Below are positions 1-9,533 of a stretch of 64,000 nucleotides of DNA, one piece after another. Below the pieces are notes generated by a model. That model ran no database searches, was not told the DNA's origin, and saw nothing but the letters and a program-made list of their open reading frames with translations. The DNA is from Photobacterium sp. GJ3 (GTDB lineage: Bacteria; Pseudomonadota; Gammaproteobacteria; Enterobacterales; Vibrionaceae). The position numbers and the translations under genes were made by a program. The first letter of the stretch is position 1. Each line of letters opens with the position of its first letter. The stretch is taken from contig NZ_CP073578.1 in the NCBI RefSeq assembly GCF_018199995.1, positions 2,976,001 to 3,040,000 on the forward strand, read 5' to 3'.

Positions 1-1445
1 CACAACTGCAGCAGGCCATTCGCCTGCTGCAACTGTCTACTCTGGATCTGCAACAGGAAATCCAGGAAGCCTTAGACGCCAATCCCCTGCTTGAGCTCGA
101 CGAAAGCCATCCTGACGGCGACCATGCTTCCGCTGAACAGGACGAAGTACGCGCAGAAAGTGCCAGCAGCAAAGATGACGCTGCAGAACAGTTAGACGAT
201 TTCGGCAGCGACTCGTTCGACACTTCGGATGTGATTGAACAGCGCGAAATGCCCGCCGACCTCCCGGTCGATACCACCTGGGATGATGTGTACAGTGCCG
301 GCACCGGAAGCACTGGGATCGCGCCGGATGATGACATGCCCGTCTATCAGGGCGAAACCACGGAAACGCTGCAAGATTACCTGATATGGCAGCTGGATCT
401 AACACCATTCAGCGACACCGACCGCACCATTGCATTTGCCATCATCGATGCCATTGATGAGAAAGGCTACCTCACCAGCAGCTGTGAAGACATCCTCGAA
501 AGCATGGGCGATGAAGAGGTTGAGATGGATGAAGTCGAAGCCGTCCTGAAACGCGTCCAGCAATTTGACCCACTGGGTGTGGCTTCGCGCAATCTGCAGG
601 AATGCCTGCTACTTCAGCTCGCAACCTTTCCGGAAGATACGCCCTGGCTGGCCGAAGCCAAAATGATTCTGACTCAGCATCTGGATCTGCTCGGTAACCG
701 GGATTACCGCCAGTTAATGCGTGATACCCGACTCAAAGAAGATGATCTGAAAAACGTCATGACGCTGATCCACTCCCTGGATCCCCGTCCCGGCAACCGG
801 GTTGTCGCCTCCGAAACCGAGTATGTCGTTCCGGACGTCTCGGTGTTCAAAGACAAAGGCAAATGGGTCGTGACCATTAACCCGGACAGCGTGCCGCGCC
901 TGAGAGTCAATGAACAGTATGCCGCACTGAGCAAGCAGACCCGGAACAGTGCTGACAGCCAGTTTATCCGCAGCCACCTGCAGGATGCCAAATGGCTGAT
1001 CAAAAGCCTGGAAAGCCGAAATGATACCCTGCTGAAAGTCGCGCGCTGTATCGTGGAGCATCAGCAAGATTTCTTCGAATACGGTGAGGAAGCCATGAAG
1101 CCAATGGTCCTCAACGATATTGCCCTGGCTGTCGACATGCACGAGTCGACGATTTCCAGGGTCACCACACAAAAATTCATGCATACCCCACGGGGTATCT
1201 TTGAACTGAAGTATTTCTTCTCCAGCCATGTCAGTACCGACAACGGCGGCGAATGTTCATCAACAGCCATCCGCGCACTGGTGAAGAAATTGGTTGCGGC
1301 TGAAAATCAGGCCAAACCTTTGAGTGACAGCAAAATTGCGACATTACTGGCGGATCAAGGCATCATGGTTGCTCGACGCACCATCGCCAAGTACCGTGAA
1401 TCGCTTGGTATCCCGCCTTCAAGCCAAAGAAAGCGCCTGCTCTGA
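1..1445 (+). CDS. rpoN: RNA polymerase sigma-54 factor RpoN, 5' end cut by window
   Basis: Sigma-54 directs core RNA polymerase to -24/-12 promoters that need an enhancer-binding ATPase; in vibrios it controls flagella and nitrogen metabolism. The reading frame is already open at base 3 ([13 protein letters not shown]...), and about 480 residues are visible. Compared with the usual length of about 480-490, only some 15-20 N-terminal residues are missing. Region I (Gln/Leu-rich) is followed by an acidic region II near residues 35-90. The C-terminal half carries the helix-turn-helix (STISRV) and the diagnostic RpoN box [10 protein letters not shown] near the end. It is first in a run with hpf, ptsN, rapZ and ptsO, the standard gammaproteobacterial rpoN cluster. 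An internal ATG at 231 is not the start, because conserved region I lies upstream of it. Confidence 0.97.
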   Translation, partial: QLQQAIRLLQLSTLDLQQEIQEALDANPLLELDESHPDGDHASAEQDEVRAESASSKDDAAEQLDDFGSDSFDTSDVIEQREMPADLPVDTTWDDVYSAGTGSTGIAPDDDMPVYQGETTETLQDYLIWQLDLTPFSDTDRTIAFAIIDAIDEKGYLTSSCEDILESMGDEEVEMDEVEAVLKRVQQFDPLGVASRNLQECLLLQLATFPEDTPWLAEAKMILTQHLDLLGNRDYRQLMRDTRLKEDDLKNVMTLIHSLDPRPGNRVVASETEYVVPDVSVFKDKGKWVVTINPDSVPRLRVNEQYAALSKQTRNSADSQFIRSHLQDAKWLIKSLESRNDTLLKVARCIVEHQQDFFEYGEEAMKPMVLNDIALAVDMHESTISRVTTQKFMHTPRGIFELKYFFSSHVSTDNGGECSSTAIRALVKKLVAAENQAKPLSDSKIATLLADQGIMVARRTIAKYRESLGIPPSSQRKRLL

Positions 1446-1469
1446 AGAGTAGCGGCACACAGGAGGAAG

Positions 1470-1763
1470 ATGTCTATGCAAATTAATCTCACTGGTCACC
1501 ACATTGAAATCACCCCTTCGCTGCGTGAATATGTGACAACCAAATTCGATAAGCTGGAGCGCTTTTTCGATAAGATTAATAACGTGCACGTGGTTCTGAA
1601 CGTCGAAAAAATGCAGCAAATTGCCGAAGCCACCCTTCACATTAATGCCGGTGAAATCCACGCAAAGGCAGATTCTGAAAATATGTATGCTGCAATTGAT
1701 CAATTAACTGATAAACTGGTGCGTCAACTTAACAAGCACAAAGACAAACTCAATAGTCATTAA
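1470..1763 (+). CDS. hpf: Ribosome hibernation promoting factor
   Basis: This 97-residue protein of the HPF/YfiA family binds the decoding region of the 30S subunit in stationary phase and promotes 100S dimer formation. The short form, without the C-terminal dimerisation domain of long HPF, is visible. It opens MSMQINLTGHHIEIT, typical of E. coli Hpf (YhbH), and has the beta-alpha-beta-beta-beta-alpha length expected. A strong AGGAGG site at about 1461-1466 precedes the ATG. It starts 24 bp after rpoN and ends 1 bp before ptsN, so co-transcription is likely. Confidence 0.95.
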   Translation: MSMQINLTGHHIEITPSLREYVTTKFDKLERFFDKINNVHVVLNVEKMQQIAEATLHINAGEIHAKADSENMYAAIDQLTDKLVRQLNKHKDKLNSH

Positions 1764-1764
1764 C

Positions 1765-2217
1765 ATGCAACTGAGTCGAGTATTAAGCCTGGACTGCACC
1801 AAGAGTGCAGTCCACTGTTCCAGCAAGAAGCGCGCGCTGGAAATCATCAGCGAAATCGCAGGCCAACATTTAAACCAGAATCCTCAGCCACTGTTTGAGT
1901 GCATGCTGAACCGGGAAAAAATGGGCAGTACCGGGATCGGGAACGGCATTGCGATCCCTCATGGTCGTGTCAGCGATAGTGAACAAGCCATTGCGGTTCT
2001 GATTCAGTGCCAGCAGCCGATCCAGTTTGATGCCATCGACAATCAACCGGTCGATTTGCTGTTTGCTTTACTGGTTCCGGATGCGCAGTGCAAAGAGCAC
2101 CTCAAAACACTGTCCAGCATGGCGGAAAAGCTCAGTGATAAAAATGTCCTGAAACAGCTCCGGGCAGCCAAAAGCGACGAAGAGCTGTATCAGATCATGA
2201 CTTCAGAGCCCGTTTAA
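1765..2217 (+). CDS. ptsN: Nitrogen PTS enzyme IIA (PtsN)
   Basis: EIIA-Ntr is the last phosphoryl acceptor of the regulatory EI-Ntr/NPr/EIIA-Ntr chain and controls potassium uptake and metabolic functions rather than sugar transport. At 150 residues it is a single PTS EIIA type-2 domain. The phosphorylated histidine is His66 in the motif IAIPHGR, preceded by the family sequence STGIGNG. It follows hpf by one base and precedes rapZ by 23 bp. Its partner NPr (ptsO) is two genes downstream. The E. coli protein is slightly longer, about 163 residues. Confidence 0.95.
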   Translation: MQLSRVLSLDCTKSAVHCSSKKRALEIISEIAGQHLNQNPQPLFECMLNREKMGSTGIGNGIAIPHGRVSDSEQAIAVLIQCQQPIQFDAIDNQPVDLLFALLVPDAQCKEHLKTLSSMAEKLSDKNVLKQLRAAKSDEELYQIMTSEPV

Positions 2218-2240
2218 CCGGCACTAAGGAAAGTTTTGTC

Positions 2241-3104
2241 ATGAAATTGATGATCGTGAGCGGCCGTTCAGGCTCAGGTAAATCAGTCGCCCTGCGGGTA
2301 CTGGAAGACCTCGGTTACTACTGCGTCGATAATTTGCCGGTCCACCTACTGTCTGACCTGATGAAAACACTGGATCCCCATACCCAGAACGTTGCCGTCA
2401 GTGTGGATGTCCGCAATATGCCGGCTGATCATGATATTACCAGCACCATTCTGGAAGATGTCCGCAAACAAGCTGACGTCAACCTGCTGTTCCTGGATGC
2501 AGACGACAATACGCTGGTGAAACGCTACAGCGAAACCCGACGTTTGCACCCCCTGTCCCGCCAGAATATGAGTCTGGAAGAAGCCATTCAGGCAGAAAGT
2601 GCCTGGCTGGCAAACCTGAAAGAGCAAGCCGATCTGGTGCTGGATACCACCCAATTATCTATTCATGACCTGAGCGAAACCGTGCGTGCCCGCGTGCTTG
2701 GCCGCCAGTCCCGCGAACTGGTGATGGTGTTCGAATCCTTCGGGTTCAAACATGGCCTGCCCACCGATGCCGATTATGTCTTTGATGTCCGTTTCCTGCC
2801 CAATCCACACTGGGTTCCGGAACTGAAACCGCAGACTGGCCTCGACACAGACGTGCAGGAATACCTCGCCAGCCATCACGAAGTCACTCAGCTGATTTAT
2901 CAGATCCGTCATTTTCTGGAAAGCTGGTTGCCAATGCTGGAGAAAAACAACCGCAGCTATGTCACGGTCGCCATTGGCTGTACCGGTGGACAACATCGCT
3001 CAGTGTATGTCGCCCAACAGCTGGCAGACTGCTTCCGTCAGCGGGGTCAGCAGGTCCAGGTCCGACACCGTACGCTGGAAAAGCAAACGCCGCAGAAGCA
3101 TTGA
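2241..3104 (+). CDS. rapZ: RNase adapter protein RapZ
   Basis: RapZ (YvcJ family) binds the small RNAs GlmZ and GlmY in enterobacteria and presents GlmZ to RNase E, controlling glucosamine-6-phosphate synthase; the family also hydrolyses nucleotides. It has 287 residues, close to the usual 284. The Walker A P-loop GRSGSGKS is at residues 8-15. The C-terminal RNA/metabolite-binding domain holds the hallmark GCTGGQHRS near residues 251-259. A ribosome-binding site AAGGAA lies 9-10 bases before the ATG. The stop codon is 2 bp before the chosen ptsO start. Confidence 0.95.
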   Translation: MKLMIVSGRSGSGKSVALRVLEDLGYYCVDNLPVHLLSDLMKTLDPHTQNVAVSVDVRNMPADHDITSTILEDVRKQADVNLLFLDADDNTLVKRYSETRRLHPLSRQNMSLEEAIQAESAWLANLKEQADLVLDTTQLSIHDLSETVRARVLGRQSRELVMVFESFGFKHGLPTDADYVFDVRFLPNPHWVPELKPQTGLDTDVQEYLASHHEVTQLIYQIRHFLESWLPMLEKNNRSYVTVAIGCTGGQHRSVYVAQQLADCFRQRGQQVQVRHRTLEKQTPQKH

Positions 3105-3106
3105 AT

Positions 3107-3382
3107 ATGAACACAGTCAGCCGCGAACTCTTTATCAAAAACCGCCTGGGCCTGCATGCCAGAGCCGCGATTAAACTGGTGGAACTGGCACAGAGCTTTG
3201 AAGCTGTGGTCACGGTCACCAATGATAATAAATCTGCCACGGCTGACAGTGTGATGGGATTGCTGATGCTGGAATCGGCACAGGGCCAGAAAGTGATCGT
3301 CAGTGCTGAAGGCAACGATGCCAGTGATGCACTGGAAGCTATTGCTTCCCTGATTGAAAACGGCTTCGACGAAGAAAGCTGA
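3107..3382 (+). CDS. ptsO: Phosphocarrier protein NPr (nitrogen PTS HPr-like)
   Basis: NPr passes a phosphoryl group from EI-Ntr (PtsP) to EIIA-Ntr (PtsN). I chose the ATG at 3107, giving 91 residues, which matches the roughly 90 of E. coli NPr. An in-frame TTG at 3101 overlapping the rapZ stop is possible but adds only two residues. The phospho-acceptor is His17 in GLHARAA, and the HPr serine-site helix appears as [10 protein letters not shown]. It is the last gene of the rpoN cluster. The 267 bp to mgtE hold no convincing gene. Confidence 0.94.
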   Translation: MNTVSRELFIKNRLGLHARAAIKLVELAQSFEAVVTVTNDNKSATADSVMGLLMLESAQGQKVIVSAEGNDASDALEAIASLIENGFDEES

Positions 3383-3649
3383 CCCTCACTTGGATACCAC
3401 TCGCGGCAAACATGCTTTTAACGTCACACAAAATCTGATAATTCGCAGTAAAATCCGGCTTTTTAGTCAAAATCTATCCCTTCTGAGCTTGCTTTCCATC
3501 CTTTGTGCCTCATGGTGAAATCTCCGTCAGATTTCAGATCAAATGAGACAAAGGCCACAGGATTGCGTTAATATTCAGATTATTGCGCCATTTCCCGGCC
3601 GCTGAATCTCCTGTGCCGGGCCTATTCACGAAGCAAGGTAGTTCTCACT

Positions 3650-5008
3650 ATGGCGGACGTTTTCGAACAAGATCAGACCCACCAGACACTACAACAGGTC
3701 AATCAAGCCCTTGAACGAGGGATGTTCGTGCACGTCAGGCGGATGTTGCAGGACATGGAGCCTGAAGACATCGCTCACTTGCTGGAAGCCAGTCCGCCCA
3801 AAGAACGTCAGGTCCTCTGGCAACTGACCGATCCGGAAGAACAGGGTGAAATCCTGGACGAACTGTCCGAGGACGTCAAAGACGGCATTGTCGCCCTGAT
3901 GGATCCGGAGAAACTGGCCGCGGTCACCGAAGGGATGGAAAGCGATGATGTCGCTTATGTCCTCCGAAGCCTGCCGGATCGGCGTTTCCAGGAAGTTCTG
4001 GCTCAGATGGATGCTGCCGATCGCCATCGGATCGAGCAGGCCATGGCCTACCCGGAGGAAAGTGCCGGCGGGATCATGAGTACCGATTTCGTGACCATCC
4101 GGGGTGATGTCACGGCTGATGTGGTTTTGCGTTATCTGCGCATGAAAGGCGAACTACCGGAAGCGACTGATGCCCTGTACGTGGTCGATGAAAATAATGT
4201 GCTGATCGGTCACCTGTCGCTGGCAACCTTGATCACCACACAACCCGATGTAGAAATTCATGACGTGATGGACGATCCGGACGAAGCCATCAAAGTCGAT
4301 ATGGATGACAGTGAAGTTGCCAATCTGTTTGAGCGACGCAACTGGCTGTCTGCGCCGGTCGTCGATGCCAGTAACCAGTTAGTGGGCCGGATCACCATTG
4401 ATGACGTGGTGGATATTATCCGTGAGGATGCCGAGCACTCGATGATGAGTATGGCGGGGATGGACGATGATGAAGACACCTTTGCCCCGGTGATGAAATC
4501 TGCCCGTCGGCGCAGTATCTGGCTGGGTGTGAATGTGCTCGCGGCGCTGGCAGCAGCCTCTGTCTCCAATATGTTTGAAGACACGCTGGACAAAATGGCG
4601 GCCATCGCAGTACTGATGACCATTGTTCCTTCCATGGGCGGGGTGGCGGGAAACCAGACCGTCGCGCTCGTGATCCGCGGTCTGGCTGTGGGTCACATCG
4701 GGGACTCGAATACCCGCTGGCTGCTGAGTAAAGAAGCCCGGGTTGGTTTGATCAACGGTATTCTCTGGGCCTGTATCATCGGGGGCGTGGTCGTCCTCTG
4801 GAAAGGGAATCTGGTACTGGGCGGTATTATTGCCGGTGCCATGATGACCAACCTGCTGATTGCCGGCATTGCCGGAGTCGGGGTGCCGGTCATTCTGAAA
4901 AAATTCAATATCGACCCCGCACTTGCAGGCGGCATGGCCCTGACCACGATTACCGATATTGTCGGTCTGTCGGTCTTCCTCGGGCTCGCGACCCTCTTTA
5001 TTACCTGA
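3650..5008 (+). CDS. mgtE: Magnesium transporter MgtE
   Basis: MgtE is a dimeric inner-membrane Mg2+ channel gated by cytosolic Mg2+. The 452 residues fit the family. An N-terminal acidic helical superhelix (about 20-130) is followed by two CBS domains (about 135-260), with EESAGGIMS at the junction. A connecting helix then leads to a five-helix membrane domain (about 290-450) containing the pore-associated stretches GGVAGNQT and ALAGGMALTT. An AAGG-type ribosome-binding site precedes the ATG. Its presence next to ptsO is common in vibrios. It is transcribed alone and ends at a shared terminator facing pmbA. Confidence 0.95.
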   Translation: MADVFEQDQTHQTLQQVNQALERGMFVHVRRMLQDMEPEDIAHLLEASPPKERQVLWQLTDPEEQGEILDELSEDVKDGIVALMDPEKLAAVTEGMESDDVAYVLRSLPDRRFQEVLAQMDAADRHRIEQAMAYPEESAGGIMSTDFVTIRGDVTADVVLRYLRMKGELPEATDALYVVDENNVLIGHLSLATLITTQPDVEIHDVMDDPDEAIKVDMDDSEVANLFERRNWLSAPVVDASNQLVGRITIDDVVDIIREDAEHSMMSMAGMDDDEDTFAPVMKSARRRSIWLGVNVLAALAAASVSNMFEDTLDKMAAIAVLMTIVPSMGGVAGNQTVALVIRGLAVGHIGDSNTRWLLSKEARVGLINGILWACIIGGVVVLWKGNLVLGGIIAGAMMTNLLIAGIAGVGVPVILKKFNIDPALAGGMALTTITDIVGLSVFLGLATLFIT

Positions 5009-5031
5009 CGCCCAAAAAAAACTCGCAGACA

Positions 5032-5060
5032 AAAAAGGTCTGGCATAGCCAGACCTTTTT
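5032..5060. terminator. Bidirectional intrinsic terminator between mgtE and pmbA
   Basis: A perfect inverted repeat AAAAAGGTCTGGC / GCCAGACCTTTTT with a 3-base loop is flanked by A and T tracts, so it can terminate the convergent mgtE and pmbA transcripts in both directions. Confidence 0.9.
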
Positions 5061-5078
5061 CAGAGGTTCGAAGCGCGG

Positions 5079-6428
5079 TTATTCCCCCGCGATTTTCATC
5101 GACTCCAATAATACTGAACCCGTCTGAATCTGACTCCGGGTTTCAGTATCTGTGCCAATCGCGACAATGTTGTTCATCATCTCTTTCAGATTACCGGCGA
5201 TGGTCACTTCACTGACCGGGAACTGGATTTCACCGTTCTCAACCCAGAAACCTGCCGCTCCGCGCGAGTAGTCACCCGTCACGATATTCACACCCTGCCC
5301 CATCAGCTCCGTCACCAGAAAGCCAGTGTCCATTTTACGCAGCATGGCCTGAAAGTCTTCGCCAGTGCTCGACACCATCCAGTTATGGATGCCACCCGCA
5401 TGGCCGGTGGGCTGACGCCCCAGTTTACGGGCCGCGTAACTGGTCATCAGATAGGTTTTGAGCACACCATCCTGAATGATTTCCCGGTCTTGTGTTGCCA
5501 GACCTTCACTGTCGAACGGCGTACTTGCCAAGCCGCGCAGCAAATGGGGACGCTCGCTGATATTCAGCCAGGACGGCAAGATCTGTTCATCCAGCTTATC
5601 CAGCAAAAATGTCGACTTCCGATACAGATTCGAACCACTGATCCCCATCACCAGATGACCGAATAAGCCAGTTGCAATATCCGACGCAAACATCACCGGT
5701 GCATTGCGGGTTGAAAGCTTTTGCGGATCAATCCGGCTCACTGTTCGTTCAGCAGCCTGACGCCCCACACGCTCTGGTGTCCACAAATCACTGGTCCGGC
5801 GCGCCAGCGTGTAACTGTAGTCACGCTCCATATCGCCATTCTGACCTTCGGCAATCACACTGCAACTGATGCTGTGCCGGCTGCTGGCATAACTGGCCAG
5901 CATGCCATGGCTGTTGCCGTAAACCCGCACGCCATAGTGGCTGTCATAGCTGGCACCGTCACTCTGCTTGATCCGGCTGTCTGCGTCCAGCGCCGCCTGC
6001 TCGGCCGCAATCGCAATGGATGCCGCATGATCCGGTTCAGGTTCATCGGGATGGAACAAATCGAGATCAGGGATCTCCCGGACCATCAGCTCCGCAGGAC
6101 CGGGGCCGGAAAAAGGATCTTCCGAAGTATGACGGGCAATTTCCAGCGCTGCAGCCACTGTCTGGGCAATCGCCGCTTCACTCAGATCCGAGGTTGACGC
6201 ACTGCCTTTGCGCTGTCCGCGATACACGGTAATGCCCATGGCACCATCGCTGTTAAATTCAACGTTTTCAACCTCACACATCCGGGAGGAAACACTGATC
6301 CCTGTGGATTTATTAATCGCCACTTCTGCTGCGTCAGCTTGCTGACCTGCCAGCTCCAGGGCACGGGCGACCGCCTGTTCCAGCTCGACACGCTGCTGGG
6401 CAACTTGTTGTTTCACATCCATAGCCAT
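5079..6428 (-). CDS. pmbA: Metalloprotease PmbA (TldE)
   Basis: PmbA/TldE partners with TldD in a heterodimeric zinc protease that matures microcin B17 and degrades the CcdA antitoxin. The start MAMDVKQQ at 6428 gives 449 residues, almost equal to E. coli PmbA (450). A longer GTG-started frame to 6464 lacks homology-like sequence and is not preferred. PmbA itself lacks the HExxxH motif; that residue set sits in TldD. The N-terminal domain ([16 protein letters not shown]) and the C-terminal beta domain ending [11 protein letters not shown] are as expected. tldD lies nearby at 7147-8592, with yjgA between them on the other strand. Confidence 0.95.
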   Translation of the reverse strand: MAMDVKQQVAQQRVELEQAVARALELAGQQADAAEVAINKSTGISVSSRMCEVENVEFNSDGAMGITVYRGQRKGSASTSDLSEAAIAQTVAAALEIARHTSEDPFSGPGPAELMVREIPDLDLFHPDEPEPDHAASIAIAAEQAALDADSRIKQSDGASYDSHYGVRVYGNSHGMLASYASSRHSISCSVIAEGQNGDMERDYSYTLARRTSDLWTPERVGRQAAERTVSRIDPQKLSTRNAPVMFASDIATGLFGHLVMGISGSNLYRKSTFLLDKLDEQILPSWLNISERPHLLRGLASTPFDSEGLATQDREIIQDGVLKTYLMTSYAARKLGRQPTGHAGGIHNWMVSSTGEDFQAMLRKMDTGFLVTELMGQGVNIVTGDYSRGAAGFWVENGEIQFPVSEVTIAGNLKEMMNNIVAIGTDTETRSQIQTGSVLLESMKIAGE

Positions 6429-6541
6429 ACGTTTTATCTGCAATGTTTCCCTTAAGGATAACACTCAAGGCTATTAAAATGCGCCCAAATTCAACCTGAA
6501 ACTGATAAAATAGAGACATTGAAGTCAGTCATGAGCCTGTT

Positions 6542-7066
6542 ATGAGCCGTAAAAACAAAAAAGCCCCATGGGAAGAGGAAGAAGAAATCATCTGGGTCAG
6601 TAAGTCCGAGATGAAGCGTGACATGGAAGCCCTGCAAAAGATGGGCGAGGAGCTGGTCAAGCTCAAGCCGAATGCGCTGGCCAAAGTGCCGGTCAGTGAA
6701 GAATTGCTGCGTGCGATCAAAGACGCGCACCGCTTCAAGCAAGAAGCCTATCGTCGCCAGCTGCAATTCATCGGGAAACTGATGCGCAACGAAGACATCG
6801 AAACGATTCAAACGGCACTGGATAAGCTGAACAACAAGCACGCGCAGATGACCGCTCAGTTACACAAACTGGAAACCCTTCGGGATCGTCTGATTGAAGA
6901 AGGCGATGCGGTGATCAACGAAGTCGTTGAAGCCCATCCGGAAGCCGACCGTCAGCAACTGCGTCAGCTCGCCAGAATGGCAAGTAAAGAAAAGGCACAG
7001 AACAAACCGGCGAAAGCCTACCGGGAGATTTTCCAGATCCTGAAAGGTCTGTACATTCAGGACTAA
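6542..7066 (+). CDS. darP: Ribosome-associated protein YjgA/DarP (DUF615)
   Basis: DarP (YjgA) binds late 50S assembly intermediates and helps 23S rRNA maturation. It has 174 residues, very charged and helical. It opens [27 protein letters not shown], as the family does, and its C-terminal half contains [13 protein letters not shown]. It diverges from pmbA, and the 113 bp between their starts must hold both promoters. The pairing with pmbA is widely conserved, as in E. coli. Confidence 0.94.
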   Translation: MSRKNKKAPWEEEEEIIWVSKSEMKRDMEALQKMGEELVKLKPNALAKVPVSEELLRAIKDAHRFKQEAYRRQLQFIGKLMRNEDIETIQTALDKLNNKHAQMTAQLHKLETLRDRLIEEGDAVINEVVEAHPEADRQQLRQLARMASKEKAQNKPAKAYREIFQILKGLYIQD

Positions 7067-7093
7067 CGACCTGAACGAAATCCCTGCGATACG

Positions 7094-7120
7094 AAAATGC
7101 CAGCAATTGCTGGCATTTTT
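7094..7120. terminator. Bidirectional terminator between yjgA and tldD
   Basis: A perfect palindrome AAAATGCCAGCAATTGCTGGCATTTT followed by a T run serves the convergent yjgA and tldD transcripts. Confidence 0.9.
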
Positions 7121-7146
7121 CTTTCCGATGATTCCCAGGCAACCGC

Positions 7147-8592
7147 TTACTGCGTGCCGCCGACCGTCATGGATTCCAATTTCAGCGTCGGCTGCCCTAC
7201 ACCTACAGGAACACTCTGACCGGCTTTCCCACACACACCGACACCGCGATCCAGATCCAGATCGTTGCCGACCATGGAGACTTTCTGCATCGCTTCGATG
7301 CCGCTGCCAATCAGGGTTGCGCCTTTGATCGGACGGGTGATTTTACCGTTTTCAATCAGGTAAGCTTCAGACGCCGAGAAGACAAACTTCCCGGAGGTGA
7401 TGTCGACCTGACCGCCACCAAAGTTCGGGGCGTAAATGCCTTTCGATACGCTGGCGATGATTTCTTCCGGCGTGTGTTCACCCGGCAGCATGTAGGTATT
7501 GGTCATGCGCGGCATCGGCAGATGCGCATAAGACTCACGGCGACCGTTACCGGTCGGCGCGACCCCCATCAGACGGGCATTCAGTTTGTCCTGCATGTAC
7601 CCTTTCAGCTTGCCGCCCTCAACCAGCACATTGTACTGACCCGGTATGCCTTCATCATCAATGTTCAGCGAGCCCCGGCGATCAGCCAGCGTTCCGTCAT
7701 CAACAATGGTACACAGGCTTGAGGTGACCTGCTGACCCATTTGTCCAGAGAACATGGAAGACCCTTTACGGTTGAAATCGCCTTCCAGACCGTGTCCGAC
7801 CGCTTCATGCAGCAGCACACCTGGCCAGCCCGCTCCCAGCACAACCGGCATCGTGCCTGCCGGTGCCGGATCGGCATCAATATTAATCAATGCCTGACGC
7901 AACGCTTCGTCTGCGTACTGCAGCGCCACGGATTTCCCGTCGGTTTCCGACTGAAAGTACTGATAACCAAACCGGCCACCACCACCTGCACTGCCGCTTT
8001 CCCGCTTACCATTTTTCTCGATCAGCACACTGACAGAAAAACGAACCAGCGGACGAATGTCAGCAGCATAAGTGCCGTCAATCGCAGCCACCAGCATTTG
8101 CTCGTACACGCCACTGATACTGACCGACACTTCCTTCACCAGTGGCTCTTTGGCGCGGATATAGGCGTCCACTTCCTGCAGCAATGCGATCTTATCCTGC
8201 CTTTCCATGCTTTCCAGCGGATTCACCGGTGCATAGACAGGCTGAACGGCCGGAGACGAAAAGGCTTTGACCTTTCCATTTGAACCACCGCGGGCAATCC
8301 CGCGCGCTGCGGTTGCACTTTGCGTCAGCGCCAGCTTACTGATCTGATCGGAATAGGCAAAGCCGGTTTTTTCACCCGACACCGCCCGCACACCAACCCC
8401 ACGGTCAATGTTGAACGAACCGTCTTTGATAATGCTGTCTTCCAGAACCAGCGACTCATGCCAGCTGGACTGAAAGTAAATGTCGCCGTAATCCACATTA
8501 CGGTCGGCCATCAGTGCCAGAGTCTGGCTGAGATCATCACGCTCAAGCCCGGACTGGGCGAGCATGGTCTGTTCTACGGTTTCCAGCGTCAT
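7147..8592 (-). CDS. tldD: Metalloprotease TldD
   Basis: TldD is the catalytic subunit of the TldD/TldE zinc protease. Starting at MTLETVEQ (8592), it has 481 residues, identical in length to E. coli TldD. The start is supported by an AAAGG site and by the N-terminal match. The zinc-binding signature [11 protein letters not shown] lies about mid-protein, and family blocks [15 protein letters not shown] and DDEGIPGQY are visible. The upstream nit gene stops 5 bp before the ATG once its frame is restored, so tldD is the 3' gene of a yhdP-nit-tldD run. Confidence 0.96.
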   Translation of the reverse strand: MTLETVEQTMLAQSGLERDDLSQTLALMADRNVDYGDIYFQSSWHESLVLEDSIIKDGSFNIDRGVGVRAVSGEKTGFAYSDQISKLALTQSATAARGIARGGSNGKVKAFSSPAVQPVYAPVNPLESMERQDKIALLQEVDAYIRAKEPLVKEVSVSISGVYEQMLVAAIDGTYAADIRPLVRFSVSVLIEKNGKRESGSAGGGGRFGYQYFQSETDGKSVALQYADEALRQALINIDADPAPAGTMPVVLGAGWPGVLLHEAVGHGLEGDFNRKGSSMFSGQMGQQVTSSLCTIVDDGTLADRRGSLNIDDEGIPGQYNVLVEGGKLKGYMQDKLNARLMGVAPTGNGRRESYAHLPMPRMTNTYMLPGEHTPEEIIASVSKGIYAPNFGGGQVDITSGKFVFSASEAYLIENGKITRPIKGATLIGSGIEAMQKVSMVGNDLDLDRGVGVCGKAGQSVPVGVGQPTLKLESMTVGGTQ

Positions 8593-8597
8593 TGCCT

Positions 8598-9427
8598 TTA
8601 CTCTTCTGTATTGCACTGCTGCACCTGAAATCGGGCATGTTGCAGCAATGGCATATTGGTTCGGATCTGTTCGCTCAGGCCCAGATCCACATCCGCAGTG
8701 AGAACACCCGTTCCCTGCTCCTGACAGGCCACCACCTGCCCCAGGGATCCACGATCATGGAGTGACCCCAGGTTTCCCGGCCCTGATCATGCTCACCCCA
8801 TTGCGCGGCAGCGACGATCCAGCACTGCGTTTCGATAGCTCTGGCGCGCAGAAGAATGTCCCAGTGCGCTTTCCCCGTGACTCGGGTAAATGCCGCAGGC
8901 ACAACAATGATATCTGCCCCCTGCGCCCGCAGCGCGCTATACAGCTGCGGAAAGCGGACATCATAACAGATTGACAGCCCGATGTTGCCGTAGGGTGTGT
9001 TGATCACCCGCACGTCATTGCCGGGACGAAAGGTGTCCGACTCGCGATAGCTGTGATGACGATCGGCGACTTCCACATCAAACATGTGGAGTTTGTCGTA
9101 GTGCGCCTGTAATTCACCCTGATCATCAAACAGCAACGCCGTTGTCGACATCGCCCCATCCGCCCGGCGAATCGGCATTGAGCCAATCAGCAGCCAGATA
9201 CCCAGCTGCCTGGCTATCTGTGCCAGCTCAGACTGGATGGGGCCCTGCCCCAGTGTTTCCGCGTGCAACTCATAATCTTTTCGGGTTCCAAAAACCAGAC
9301 AGTTTTCCGGCGTCACAACCAGCTTCGCCCCCTGCAATTGCAATCCTTTCAGCTTTTTTTTCAGCTGACGCAGATTGGTTTCAGGATCCGGCCCGGAATT
9401 CATCTGTACTACACCCACTTTGGCCAT
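8598..9427 (-). pseudogene. Carbon-nitrogen hydrolase (nitrilase/omega-amidase-like), apparent frameshift
   Basis: This nitrilase-superfamily hydrolase has the catalytic triad visible as Glu in VVTPENC, Lys in HYDKLHMFDV and Cys in LSICYDVRFPQ. Proteins at this locus hydrolyse C-N bonds of small amides; deaminated glutathione is one known substrate for relatives. The open frame runs to DPWGRWWPV and stops at 8675. One base added in the C4 run at 8739-8742 (G4 on the coding strand) restores [19 protein letters not shown]...[10 protein letters not shown], the usual C-terminus. The frame then stops at 8598-8600, just before tldD, giving about 277 residues. Start ATG 9427 has an AGGGAG site. It is either a real frameshift or a base-calling error; I favour the error. 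Confidence 0.88.
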
Positions 9428-9533
9428 CACGCACTCCCTTATGAATTGACTTTCTTATCATTATTACCTGAATTGGCCGCCGGGCCAAGACGGGGCTTTT
9501 CCTTACCTAGCGACAACCGGGGTCACGACTGAC

